A stretch of DNA of 64,000 nucleotides from DAOUJW01 sp965218945. GTDB taxonomy: Bacteria > Chloroflexota > Dehalococcoidia > Lucifugimonadales > UBA2985. Both the position numbers and the translations under genes were made by a program. Below, piece after piece: positions 1 to 9,300 of the stretch (position 1 is the first letter of the stretch; every line of letters begins with the position of its first letter). A model generated the notes under the pieces. That model was not told the DNA's origin. It was given only the letters and a program-made list of their open reading frames with translations, and searched no databases. The DNA lies in assembly GCA_965218945.1 (NCBI GenBank), contig OZ244718.1, forward strand, positions 2,418,001-2,482,000. Direction: 5' to 3'.

Positions 1-1365
1 GCTAGTTTCCAGAATTGCCTGTCTGCAGACGGCGGCGTAGTCTTCATCTGGATGATCTATAAGCGCTCTTGCTACCTCAAACAGGTCGCATGTCCGGACC
101 AACGCTATTCTGCTGCTTTGGGCCGACGATACACACTTGGCTGTAAAGTGCTCTGTAGGCCTCTCTGATGGCGGAGTCAGGCGATGAGCGTTGCCGAATA
201 GCACCCCCTTAGCCAACTCCAAGACTTCCTCACGAGCGAAATCTTCCTGGATGTTGACTATGAGTTGCCTCATCTTGTTGATGTCTACAGGCTTGCTGTC
301 TCGTCCTTCAACCTCACCAATACATCGGCCCTCTGCGCACTCCAATACCACGTCAAACTCGGAAGTGCCGTCTCTGTAGTTGTTCGCCTCGAATCCCATT
401 AGCCGCATCGCTTGAAGGACTGCGTTTTCAAGGGGCTGTCCCTGTTCATAAAGCAACGCCTTCAGCCACCCTGCATCCGCCAGTTGGGCCTCGAGGTCTT
501 CTCGACTCTTCTCAAGTTCAGTGATCTTACCTTGGACGCCGAGCAATCCCCTCGACAATTCAGTCTCTTTCTTCGTCGCGTATTTGTCATCCATAGCCCA
601 CAGTGGTTTGGGCGTTACTTGGCCTTGGCTCCTGATCGCCGAATCCAATGACGTTAGGATTTCAACGAGCCTCGTCCCCCATTCTTTCGCTGCAGGAGTC
701 CATACTGGCCCGCCTTGGAGCGTCTCGACTCGAAATGCGCTATTGTTAAGGTCTACCCATGGCAATGCGATTACAGCTCCACCATCCTTACCTTCCAAAA
801 GTCCGCCCACAACTCGGCTGCCATCCGGCGTAACTACAAGGGGCTTGACAGTGTCCATTTCCTCTATGTACACACGGTACTGGCTTTGTTCACCAAATTC
901 CTGCCAGTAATCCTTCAGAATGGTATTCTGCGTCACCAATTTCATTGAGTTCCCTTTGGATTGGACGAACTTCATTGGAAGTGGGAGCAACTCATAATTC
1001 GACACCCCTCGTACAAGGGTCGTAGTCTGGCGATTCCGCCCTGTACCTGAGTATGTTCGTTCACCTGTGTCCACATAGACTTCGTCTAGGTCCGGCAAGA
1101 TTACAAATACGGTTCTACCGGCCTTACAAAAATCAATCAACTCTCTGCGCCAATGGTTGAGTGCTTTCTGGAGTTGGAACGATGAGTCCTCTGACAATGA
1201 GGGCTTGCCTTGATACAAGTCAGGATTAGCACGATAAAACCCTCGAATAGTAGGATAGAATAGAACAATATCAGCGTCCAAGAGCGAATCCTGAGAATTG
1301 ATGTTCGCATATCGGCCATGTCCACCGGGAATCTGGCAACCGACGGTCAAGATTCTCTTTGCCAT
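1..1365 (-). CDS. PD-(D/E)XK-like nuclease domain protein of a defence operon (3' end beyond window)
   Basis: I read an open frame of 455 codons on the minus strand, starting MAKRILTVGCQIPGG at 1365 and continuing past position 1. The start overlaps the stop of the methyltransferase gene as TGATG, so the two are probably translationally coupled. Residues 1-270 match no domain I know. A short coiled-coil-like stretch follows (LEKSREDLEAQLADAG). Around residues 320-370 there is MGFEA, then FDVVLE, then CIGEVEGRDSKPVDINKMRQL. This pattern of Asp, then E-x-E/K, then a helix is typical of the restriction-endonuclease fold, and GEVEG-type motifs occur in uncharacterised predicted nucleases. The likely role is cleavage or sensing of DNA together with the neighbouring methyltransferase and helicase. 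The nuclease assignment is by motif only, and the missing C-terminus may carry another domain. Confidence 0.8.
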   Translation of the reverse strand, partial: MAKRILTVGCQIPGGHGRYANINSQDSLLDADIVLFYPTIRGFYRANPDLYQGKPSLSEDSSFQLQKALNHWRRELIDFCKAGRTVFVILPDLDEVYVDTGERTYSGTGRNRQTTTLVRGVSNYELLPLPMKFVQSKGNSMKLVTQNTILKDYWQEFGEQSQYRVYIEEMDTVKPLVVTPDGSRVVGGLLEGKDGGAVIALPWVDLNNSAFRVETLQGGPVWTPAAKEWGTRLVEILTSLDSAIRSQGQVTPKPLWAMDDKYATKKETELSRGLLGVQGKITELEKSREDLEAQLADAGWLKALLYEQGQPLENAVLQAMRLMGFEANNYRDGTSEFDVVLECAEGRCIGEVEGRDSKPVDINKMRQLIVNIQEDFAREEVLELAKGVLFGNAHRLTPPSERPTEHFTAKCVSSAQSSRIALVRTCDLFEVARALIDHPDEDYAAVCRQAILETS

Positions 1366-4300
1366 CACACTCCTCCCAGTTGGAGGCTGCCCTGGCGCGG
1401 CGCTCGGACGTCGCCGTGAGCCGCCGAGTGGTTGCTTACTGCCTCCAGCGTGGACCGCTCGTCCGAGCCAGCGTCGGCCAGCTCAATGAGGGCCTGTAGC
1501 AGCTGGTTAAATAGGGCGTTGCGCTGGAGTCCCCGGCTATCCAGGTAGTCGTTGACCCTGGCCTGGTCTCCTTCACGCCAGAGGCGCATTAGCCTATGCA
1601 CCTGGTCGATGAGTGGGGAGGGACGTCCGCCCGGACCTTCTAGGCCGAGATTCCTTCCGCGCCGCCTGTCCCAGGCCTTGAGCTTCACCTTCGCGCCGCC
1701 TCCGCCTCCGCCGTCGTTGTCCTCTTCCTCGTTCGTATCCTCCTCGGGCTCATCGGGAATGGACGCGCTGCCAGAATGAACCAGAAGGTCGTGTTGGCTC
1801 ACCAGTGCAGAGTCCGATAGGTTACAGGAGAGGGCGTAGAGGATGCATCCGCCTACAGGGGCGTCCCCCATGCCGAAGGCGTGGCGGTGCAGCAGGTAGT
1901 AGTTAGTCACGTCATCAAGACCGGTCACAGTTTCCTCGCCCTCATTGGTCAGCACGCGGCCGACAACGAAGTCCACGACCATGCGTCGCACCTCTCTCAG
2001 GAACTCCGAGACGGTCATGATCTCGTCAGGAGCGTTGGCCTTCCTGACCGCTGGGTGTTTGCTGAAGGCCTCCAGGGCAGGTCCGGTGGCCGCCCACACG
2101 AAGTCCGGACCCCGGATGCCGGCGTCCCAGAAATCGCGGAGGCGCTGGGTAATGTTCTGGCGCATCTCCTCTAGGACGCTGTTGTCCCATCCGGGTCGGC
2201 CCGCCGGTCTCTTCCGGCAGACCAGCCAGACGGACGAGGCCAGGGCCGCCGATCCCAGCGACCGCGTCCGGTTGCTCATCTCCGTCTGGATGGGCCACGA
2301 CCCGTCGACCACGAAGCCAGCGCGTATCAGGGCGCCCACCAGTGTCTCCCAAGCGTCCGGTTGCTTGTTGGCGAAGACGACGACCAGTCGCCCTTCTGCT
2401 GTCAGTGCGGAGTGGCAGGACTGGAACGCCCTGGCCATTCCGTCTTCATAGTTCTGCTTGGACCGTTTCTGGTCTCCGTCAAACCGGCTTGCGTCGTCGA
2501 TAAGCTCTCCGTCACCGACGTCATGATCCCACTTGGGGCCGAGAGGGTCTCGGAAAGTGGCGTCAATCTCAGGGTATAGCTCATGTGTGGACCTTCGAAG
2601 CCACACATGAAAGAAGTCCATACAGTCTGAATATGGTATGGCATCATAGTAGGGCGGGTCAGTGATTATCACGTCAAACTGACCAGATATGTTGATTGCG
2701 GAGCTACAGGCGACCTCCGGACGTTTCTCCAAATTTGGCATCGAGATCGCAGTATCAATGGACTTGGTGACAGACTTGAGCATGGATTCCCAACTACCAG
2801 AGGCACCTCCAAAGGGAGAGGACTCCGCAAAGTCCCACTTGATTGGCAGGGCGAATCTGTTGAATAAGTGGGAAATCTGTTCGTTCTGTGTATACCAGGA
2901 GCAAAGTCCGTTGCAATAGTCGAGCTGCTTGCCTACTACACACAGCAAATATCCAAAAATACATGACCCAAAATCGTCGTTATGTTGTGTTCTACCTGGA
3001 ATGCTGCGGAGTGCCGTAATCAGAGCAGCGTAATAGGCAAGTTGCCGGTTGGTGAACAGCTTGCGCCATGTGTCGAAGCCGTATAGTGGAACCCGGAACC
3101 CAAGTGCCTCCTTGCTGGGCAGAGGTTCATCAGGCAACCCAAAGGGAATATCTGCGTAGAGCGCCTGAAGCCGCTCCTCGCTCACCTCCGCCGCTTCGCG
3201 CTCCAGGTCCGCGGGCAGGCGGTACTCCTTACCTCTCAGCCCATCCACAACTACGGCGGTCATCACCGCGCCGAGCCGCCCAGCGCGGCCCTCCAGTCGG
3301 ATGTCCTCCATGGTCATTATGGCCCCGCAGCAGGGGCAGGCGGCGCCAGTGCGTGACATGGTCCCGGCCCCAATGCGCCGGTCATTCTCCCGGCGCTGGG
3401 CGGTGTTGCCCCCGTTCTGGGGCACGTCGGATTCCACGCCGAACACAACACCCGTTCGGTCCGAGTTAGGCTTCATGGTTAGGATCACACGCTTGTTGTC
3501 CTTTTTGCACAGCCATCTAGTCTTCAGCAGCGGCAGCTCGGCCCTGCACTGCTTGCAGGCGACGGTGCGCGCCCACAGGTAGGCTACTGTGGGCTTGGCG
3601 ACCCATCGAGGATTCATCGGGTCCTTGAGGTAGTCGGCGTCGAACTCGGCGTTAAGCGGCTCTAGCTGAGCGACGCCGTCGTCGTCCAAATCAAGAAGCC
3701 GCATGTCGAGCCTGTCGCCATCCCATTCCGGCGACGGCGCTATGAACTCAGCGTAAGTGGGATACTGAGCAGCCAAACTGCGACGCGCCCGTGCCAGCGC
3801 CCACCGGCCCCATGCCCGAACGTGCCAGGCCAAGTCCGCCTCCGTTAAAGGATAGTCCTGGGGCAGGGCGTCCATCTGGACGCCACCGCCGTCGCCGTGG
3901 CCAAACCTCTGGAGAGCTGTCTTCAGTCGAGCGCCCTTTAGGCCCTTGGCCTTGAGGAAAGCCTCCATGAATTCGCGGTCCTCGATAGCAAATGCGGGCA
4001 GTGGTCGAGTCTTACCCGCCAGCCTCTGGGGGTACTCCAGAGTACACTTGAGGATGAACCAGGCCACCGGGTTGATGTCCATGGCGGTGACATCGCAGCC
4101 CAGGCGCATGGCCTCCAGGGGGATGGCGCCACCGCCGGCAAAGGGGTCAAGCACTCTGGGGGCTCTTCCGCCGTAAGCCTCCAGAATCTCCTTGCGAAAC
4201 CAGTCCAGGTCCGGGCCACTCTCTCGGCCCCAGTGGAGGATGCCTCCCTCAGTCTCCTCTTTGACTTTCTCGACGATGCGGCCGTTGACGCGCTTGCGCT

Positions 4301-4544
4301 CGGTCTTCTCCGTCACTCGACCGGCCATGCGGTCGAGGATGGCCTTGCGCTTCTCAGCGACACCGGGGTCGGGAAGTAGCGTGGCGATAAGCGCGGCCCG
4401 GGAGGCGGCTAGAGGACGACGGGCGGGCCAGATATGCAGCGTGGAGATGTGTCCGTGCCGCACGTTCTTCTCGTGCACGGAGTCCAGCGACACTTGCTTC
4501 AGTGGAAATGCCACCTCAATGAGACGCTTGGGGTCGGTGGTCAT
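1365..4544 (-). CDS. DUF1156 domain-containing adenine-specific DNA methyltransferase with Zn ribbons
   Basis: The protein has 1059 aa. The N-terminus carries the DUF1156 signature (RHGHISTLHIWPARRPLAA, about residues 30-48). A SAM-binding motif I follows at about residue 130 (VLDPFAGGGAIPLEAMRLG, then DINPVAW). The catalytic motif IV is DPPYYDAIPYSD near residue 630, typical of N6-adenine or N4-cytosine methyltransferases. Between them are CxxC pairs (ACKQCRAE, WLCKK, ACPCCG), as in the Zn-ribbon family COG1743. Related enzymes are the PglXI methyltransferases of some BREX systems and other anti-phage loci. It probably methylates host DNA to mark self. The start overlaps the upstream DUF2806 stop by four bases and the stop overlaps the nuclease-like start, so it sits inside an operon. 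The C-terminal Asp/Glu/Gly-rich linker (PEEDTNEEEDNDGGGG) separates a small helical tail. Confidence 0.92.
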   Translation of the reverse strand: MTTDPKRLIEVAFPLKQVSLDSVHEKNVRHGHISTLHIWPARRPLAASRAALIATLLPDPGVAEKRKAILDRMAGRVTEKTERKRVNGRIVEKVKEETEGGILHWGRESGPDLDWFRKEILEAYGGRAPRVLDPFAGGGAIPLEAMRLGCDVTAMDINPVAWFILKCTLEYPQRLAGKTRPLPAFAIEDREFMEAFLKAKGLKGARLKTALQRFGHGDGGGVQMDALPQDYPLTEADLAWHVRAWGRWALARARRSLAAQYPTYAEFIAPSPEWDGDRLDMRLLDLDDDGVAQLEPLNAEFDADYLKDPMNPRWVAKPTVAYLWARTVACKQCRAELPLLKTRWLCKKDNKRVILTMKPNSDRTGVVFGVESDVPQNGGNTAQRRENDRRIGAGTMSRTGAACPCCGAIMTMEDIRLEGRAGRLGAVMTAVVVDGLRGKEYRLPADLEREAAEVSEERLQALYADIPFGLPDEPLPSKEALGFRVPLYGFDTWRKLFTNRQLAYYAALITALRSIPGRTQHNDDFGSCIFGYLLCVVGKQLDYCNGLCSWYTQNEQISHLFNRFALPIKWDFAESSPFGGASGSWESMLKSVTKSIDTAISMPNLEKRPEVACSSAINISGQFDVIITDPPYYDAIPYSDCMDFFHVWLRRSTHELYPEIDATFRDPLGPKWDHDVGDGELIDDASRFDGDQKRSKQNYEDGMARAFQSCHSALTAEGRLVVVFANKQPDAWETLVGALIRAGFVVDGSWPIQTEMSNRTRSLGSAALASSVWLVCRKRPAGRPGWDNSVLEEMRQNITQRLRDFWDAGIRGPDFVWAATGPALEAFSKHPAVRKANAPDEIMTVSEFLREVRRMVVDFVVGRVLTNEGEETVTGLDDVTNYYLLHRHAFGMGDAPVGGCILYALSCNLSDSALVSQHDLLVHSGSASIPDEPEEDTNEEEDNDGGGGGGAKVKLKAWDRRRGRNLGLEGPGGRPSPLIDQVHRLMRLWREGDQARVNDYLDSRGLQRNALFNQLLQALIELADAGSDERSTLEAVSNHSAAHGDVRAPRQGSLQLGGV

Positions 4545-5569
4545 GGGGTAGATTCCTCAACCGACTCGGATTCTGGTTCTATGAGGGTGCGACTGGCGTA
4601 CTGTACCATTCCTACTGGCAATTGTGAGACGCCTTCCTGATAATACAATTGACACTTCTCAGACTTCAGGAATTTTGATAAGGACATCAGGTACTCCATT
4701 TGCAGTGTGCCTCGGACTAACTGGGATAGTTCCTTTCCCGCCGTAGTGAGTAATATATCTGGTAGCCTCAGTACGTCCTTCGCGACTGCATCCCTGGTCA
4801 TTTCTAGAACACCATACTGATATGTCAGCAGGATTCTCTCATCGCTCCCCCATGTAAACATTTTCACCAAATTGGGTCCAACATTTACCAACCCACAGTC
4901 CTGAAGATGAAGTAGTTTGCTGTAATTGAGTGATTCAAAGCCTTTCGCTGATTCGCCATAGAACACAAAGTCTTGATTTATGACAAAGTCACACATGTCT
5001 CTGAACATCTCAGCATCTCTCTTCGTCATGTTCCGCAGGGTATCCAATGTGCGGAGTGAAGTGCGCCCCGGGCTTTCGACCTCACCGGCAAGAATCTTAG
5101 CCCAAATCTTCTGCATATCCTCGGTTGAAACGTCTTGGGCGTCGTTAAAGAAGCGGGCTGTCCAGTCCGGGTCGGGCTCGTGGTCCGGCACTTCCTTTTC
5201 TTCAAGCTGGTCGGCAGCGTAGTCCATCACAGATTTAATGTTGGTGAGGCGCTTCCGCTCCTGAAACTCGATGCGCTGAATTATGTCTGCTCGGGTGATC
5301 TCAACCATGCCGTTGCTCGACTCAGCCGTTGTGTCGAGGGATTGACGAGCCTTGGCTTGAGCGTCGGCGATGATCTGAAGTGATCGCGCGTCCGATTCTG
5401 CCTGAAGTTGATGCACCTCTGCATCGAAGCGAGCAGAGTTGAGCCTTGCTTTTCCCTCTCTCGACGCCCGCCAAGGTGCCAGGATTGGCCCAGCGACTGC
5501 CCCAAATCCACTAGCTCCATAATCCAACAACTTGTCGATTGCAGAAATCCTAATCGTTATGTCAGGCAT
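4541..5569 (-). CDS. DUF2806 domain-containing protein
   Basis: The protein has 342 aa. Residues 1-110 are a short hydrophobic Gly/Ala segment (GASGFGAVAGPILAPW) followed by a long charged helix, likely a coiled coil. The middle has the DUF2806 hallmark: DPDWTARFFNDAQDVS, then EDMQKIWAKILAGEVESPG and SLRTLDTLRNM (about residues 135-185). DUF2806 proteins have no established biochemical role. They recur near mobile elements and defence genes. The start lies 68 bp after the small partner gene and the stop overlaps the methyltransferase ATG, so it belongs to the same transcript. It may be an accessory or sensor subunit, which is inference. Confidence 0.82.
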   Translation of the reverse strand: MPDITIRISAIDKLLDYGASGFGAVAGPILAPWRASREGKARLNSARFDAEVHQLQAESDARSLQIIADAQAKARQSLDTTAESSNGMVEITRADIIQRIEFQERKRLTNIKSVMDYAADQLEEKEVPDHEPDPDWTARFFNDAQDVSTEDMQKIWAKILAGEVESPGRTSLRTLDTLRNMTKRDAEMFRDMCDFVINQDFVFYGESAKGFESLNYSKLLHLQDCGLVNVGPNLVKMFTWGSDERILLTYQYGVLEMTRDAVAKDVLRLPDILLTTAGKELSQLVRGTLQMEYLMSLSKFLKSEKCQLYYQEGVSQLPVGMVQYASRTLIEPESESVEESTP

Positions 5570-5637
5570 TACGAGAATTCTCCACTAGCTTCCTACTTTT
5601 CTCCATAGTCACTTGAGCCGTTGCTTCGGGATTCCGT

Positions 5638-5844
5638 TTACCGTGCAGGCTCATTCAGGAAAGTCCCCTCAGCCGTCTCCCAGACGACCTTGTCGTCCTT
5701 GAACACCGCCACAGATCCCAATGTTTCCATTGCTCTGCGGCGCGCTATCCCGGCAGCCCTCTGGATTGCCACTTCCGCTCCAATGAAATCCGGGTCGCGA
5801 GGCTTCTCCGCCTGCTTACCATTGTCTAGGTCACGCGTGGTCAT
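5638..5844 (-). CDS. small antitoxin-like partner of the zeta-type kinase
   Basis: The protein has 68 aa, with a helical middle (GAEVAIQRAAGIARRRAMET) and a C-terminal hairpin-like strand pair (SVAVFKDDKVVWETAEG). Small proteins with an Arg/Ala-rich helix followed by V-x-x-D-G/D-K-V-V often accompany zeta-toxin-family kinases and are treated as their neutralising partners. Here it directly follows the kinase gene with a 4-bp ATGA overlap. This is the reverse of the usual antitoxin-first order. I see no DNA-binding motif, so it would act by protein contact. The function is inferred from pairing. Confidence 0.65.
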   Translation of the reverse strand: MTTRDLDNGKQAEKPRDPDFIGAEVAIQRAAGIARRRAMETLGSVAVFKDDKVVWETAEGTFLNEPAR

Positions 5845-6365
5845 GAATTGCTCTCCTCAGTCAAGAGTATGGGCGTGTCTCCTGAATTGTCGTACACAAC
5901 CCACTCATTTACCAGACCCCGATAGATGGACTCGAAATTGCGACGCCCTGCATGGAATCGGCGGCGTATGACCTCTTCCGGCACATCGTGACCGCCTTCC
6001 GCCACTCGTTGCCTGACGCGTGCTATGGCCATCTCAGGAGTGGGCAATTGCAGGAAGAACAGCTTCACCCAGTATCCCAGTTCCTGCCAGCATGGAATAA
6101 GTCTGGCATAGACGCGCCCGCTGAGAGTCGTCTCGAATGAGAAGCTCTCCCCTCTTCGAACGTAGTCTTCAATCATGTTCAGCATCAGTTTACCTGCTCG
6201 TACCGCTGTAGACTCCGACCTGAAGGGGCTGAGACCCGCTGCTATGAGGTCTGCATTGATGAAATTTGGGCAGTCGGCTTCGTTGGGCAGGAACTCAGTT
6301 GCGAATACGGTCTTGCCAGCGCCGTTGGGTCCGGCAATTATCAATACCCTCTTGGAGCCTGTCAT
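5841..6365 (-). CDS. zeta-toxin-like P-loop kinase / AAA family ATPase
   Basis: The protein has 174 aa. Walker A is IIAGPNGAGKT at residues 9-19. It is followed by FVATEFLP-like and NFINADLIAAGLSPF segments characteristic of the zeta toxin / YbbB-like kinase family, in which a conserved Asp follows the second strand. SFETTLSGRVY and the Arg-rich RVRQRVAEGGHDVPEEVIRRRFHAGRRNF are the usual substrate-phosphate and lid elements. Zeta toxins phosphorylate UDP-N-acetylglucosamine. Many genomic relatives have other or unknown substrates, so the target here is uncertain. ATGA overlaps on both sides couple it to the helicase before it and the small partner after it. It may serve as an abortive-infection effector inside a modification system. 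Confidence 0.85.
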   Translation of the reverse strand: MTGSKRVLIIAGPNGAGKTVFATEFLPNEADCPNFINADLIAAGLSPFRSESTAVRAGKLMLNMIEDYVRRGESFSFETTLSGRVYARLIPCWQELGYWVKLFFLQLPTPEMAIARVRQRVAEGGHDVPEEVIRRRFHAGRRNFESIYRGLVNEWVVYDNSGDTPILLTEESNS

Positions 6366-9300
6366 ACGCCGACCTCGTCCGGCTCAGACGCTTCCATTAG
6401 ATCCGCCGGCGCAATTGTGAATGCTGTGGATCCGTGGGACCTTGCAAGCAGTTTGCCAAAGGGGTCGCGGATGCGCACAAGGCGCGGCTGGGGGGTGGCA
6501 CAGTCGAAAACGACGTAGAGCCAGTAGCCGTCTCGAAGGGTACAGGCCCTGGACCACTCGTTGTCGCTCAACTCGATGCTGCCATAGCCACTGCGCCCCT
6601 TCACCTCGATAGCCAACTCATGTGCCAGGTTGTCCTGCGACTGAGGCCGACGTGACTTGAGGTCGAAGCCCGGCCAGGACGTCAGACCGGCCTGCCGCGC
6701 GAGATTCGGACGCGACACGTCCTGGACAACTGCGCCAAAACGCTCCTCATAGGCCGTGGCAACTCTAACGGCGATGGCCTCCACTTCCGCGTCATGCGCC
6801 TCCATTTCCTCTGGATCCTCGGACGGCACAACGAGGGCGTGGACGAGGAACTTGGCCTCACCGGGAATGATAGTCTCCGGTTCGGCACGAATGGTGCTGA
6901 CGCGCTCAGTACGGACCTCCGTCAGGCTGCGTTGTCTCTCCCTGACGCGGTCAAGCTCCTCTGCAGCGCGCTGGTCACCCGCATGAATCCTCTCATTCAG
7001 GCGAGCGCGGACCGCCGCCAAGTCAGCCGCGAGGAAGTCGAAACCCCTAGATACAAACCCTATCCGCTCTCCCATGCCCTCAAGAAGCCTCTGGCTGTGT
7101 GCCTCTACGCGGCTAGCTATTACTGTATCCTCTGCATATTTCTTGGCCTCTGCGACAAGGCCAACGGCCTTTGCTGCGAGGGGCTCACCTCCCGGTGCGA
7201 AGTTTCTTGCTCCCCTCAGCAGAAGCAGGTGCTCCACCGGCCATTCCTCTATGGAGCCTTCGCCGTACTGGCGGAGTCCGACAAGCCTAGTCTCGATAGC
7301 CCTATCGTTCGGTGCCGATTCCGACATCCGACTCTCGTCATTAGACCTACGGTCGTCAGCCTGGAATACGTTTACAAGTGCGATATGAAACAGGTAAGGC
7401 TCAGTAGCGTATGGATCAACAAATACCGACCCATTCAGCCCTTCTGTCCCAAAGCGTTCCGTGACATAGCTGGAGAGCTGGTCGAAAATAGGTTCTCCTG
7501 GGTGTATCCAGACCCCCCCTCTATCGTGTCCCGCCTTATTCACTGTCAGTAGGCCCTCGTACTCCGCTGAATGTGCCTCAAGGTAGGGCAGCAGAGGGTC
7601 TAGAGCTCCTGGTTGAGTCGGAACAAGTCGAAACTCGGTCTCCAAGTCTCCTTCAATGCGCAAATCCAATAGGGGAGCCGCCTTCTCAACGAAGCGGCGG
7701 ACGTAGCCGGGAAGCAGTCTTCGGTAGCCTTCCTGGCCCAGTTCATCGTTGAGTTGGGCTAATTCCCGTTTCACATCGCCGCCCTCTCCGAACAGAGACC
7801 TTTCCCTATCCTGAATTGCGCGTACCTGATCTTCAGTTAGTGACCCCTCTAAGCGTGAAACCGCAGCGTCAGTTTGCCCGTCAGCCAGCGACTGCTCCAA
7901 GTAATCCTTTATGGACACACCTTCGAATAGCCTGCCAATGACATCGAACACCTTGTCGGAATTGAGTTGCTCACGTATGGCCTCCAGCTTCTCTAGCAGG
8001 GTCTTCAGAACCCGTCCCTCTCGGGTGTCCGCCGCAACCAGGTTGATAACGACCACCGGATCGTGGGCCTGCCCGTAGCGGTGAATTCGGCCCATCCGCT
8101 GCTCAAGGCGCGCGGGGTTCCATGGTATGTCGTAGTTTATCATCAGCCAACAGAACTGGAGATTGATGCCTTCGCCTGCGGCGTCGGTCGCTACTAGGAA
8201 TCTTGCCCCATCTTCAGACGCCGGCTTTCGGAAAACATCGACCTGGCGTTCACGCTCTTGATATGGCATACCGCCGTGAACAGAAGCCACCTGGCCCGTG
8301 AACCCGAGTCCCTCAAGCCTACGTACCAGAAATAGGGCTGTGTCGCGGTGCTCTGTGAAAATAATGAATTTCTCTCCCGAATAAGCCGAGTTGCGCAGCA
8401 CCTCTCGTAGCTTCTCGAACTTCGATTCCTCCCCACGGTCATAGAGATTACGGGCTCTGTCCAGTAGCTCTTGGACCTTTAGACGTTCGTCCTCTAAGTC
8501 TGCAAGTGTGATCCCGACGATTCCTTGCAAGGCCTGGTCTTCAAACTCTTCCTCATGCTCAGTTCCTCCGTCAACCCAGGGTTGCTCATCGGCAGTCTCG
8601 GTCTCAAACACATCTCGGACGTCTAGGCCTCGCTGCTGTCGGACGAGGTTTTCTTCAGAGAGACTGCCATCCCGAATGCGATCAATTAGGCCCGCCAGTT
8701 TATCTATACGACGTTCGAAGGAACGCAGCAGCGCATAGGTTGAGCTGGCCAAACGCCTCTGGAATACGCTCATGGCTAGCCTCGCCGCAGATCGGTTCAA
8801 GACCTTGGCTCGGTTGTAGTAGGTCCGAAGGTAGTCAGTAGTTGCGTCGTATAGCGCCTGTTCTCCGTCCACACCTTGTGTCAAGTTATAGCCCAATGTA
8901 TCGCACTGTCTCGCAGGGTAGATAGGTTTGCCGTTGTAGTGAACCATCTCCTCTTTTGTGCGACGGATGAAGTGCCGTTGGCGTGCCTCACTTGGAAACC
9001 TTGTGAAAGCATCGTAGGTAGAGAGAGCGTCCGGGAGCAGCAGGCGCCAAAGGGAGTAATAGGGGAAGTCCCTTCCCATGTGGGGTGTTGCGGTCAGGAG
9101 CAGGAGATGCTGTGTCGACCAGGGAAGCGACCATTGCTCGTCGTCCACGGCAACCCCAGCTAAAGCCTCCGCAAGGCGATAGCGGTCTGTCTTGTCTACA
9201 GATAGGTCAGCCCTGCGATTCGCCGAGAGTTTGTGTGCCTCGTCGAACACGACGAGGTCGTAGGCCTCAGTCGACGGCTCGCCCAAGCGGCCAACCATGC

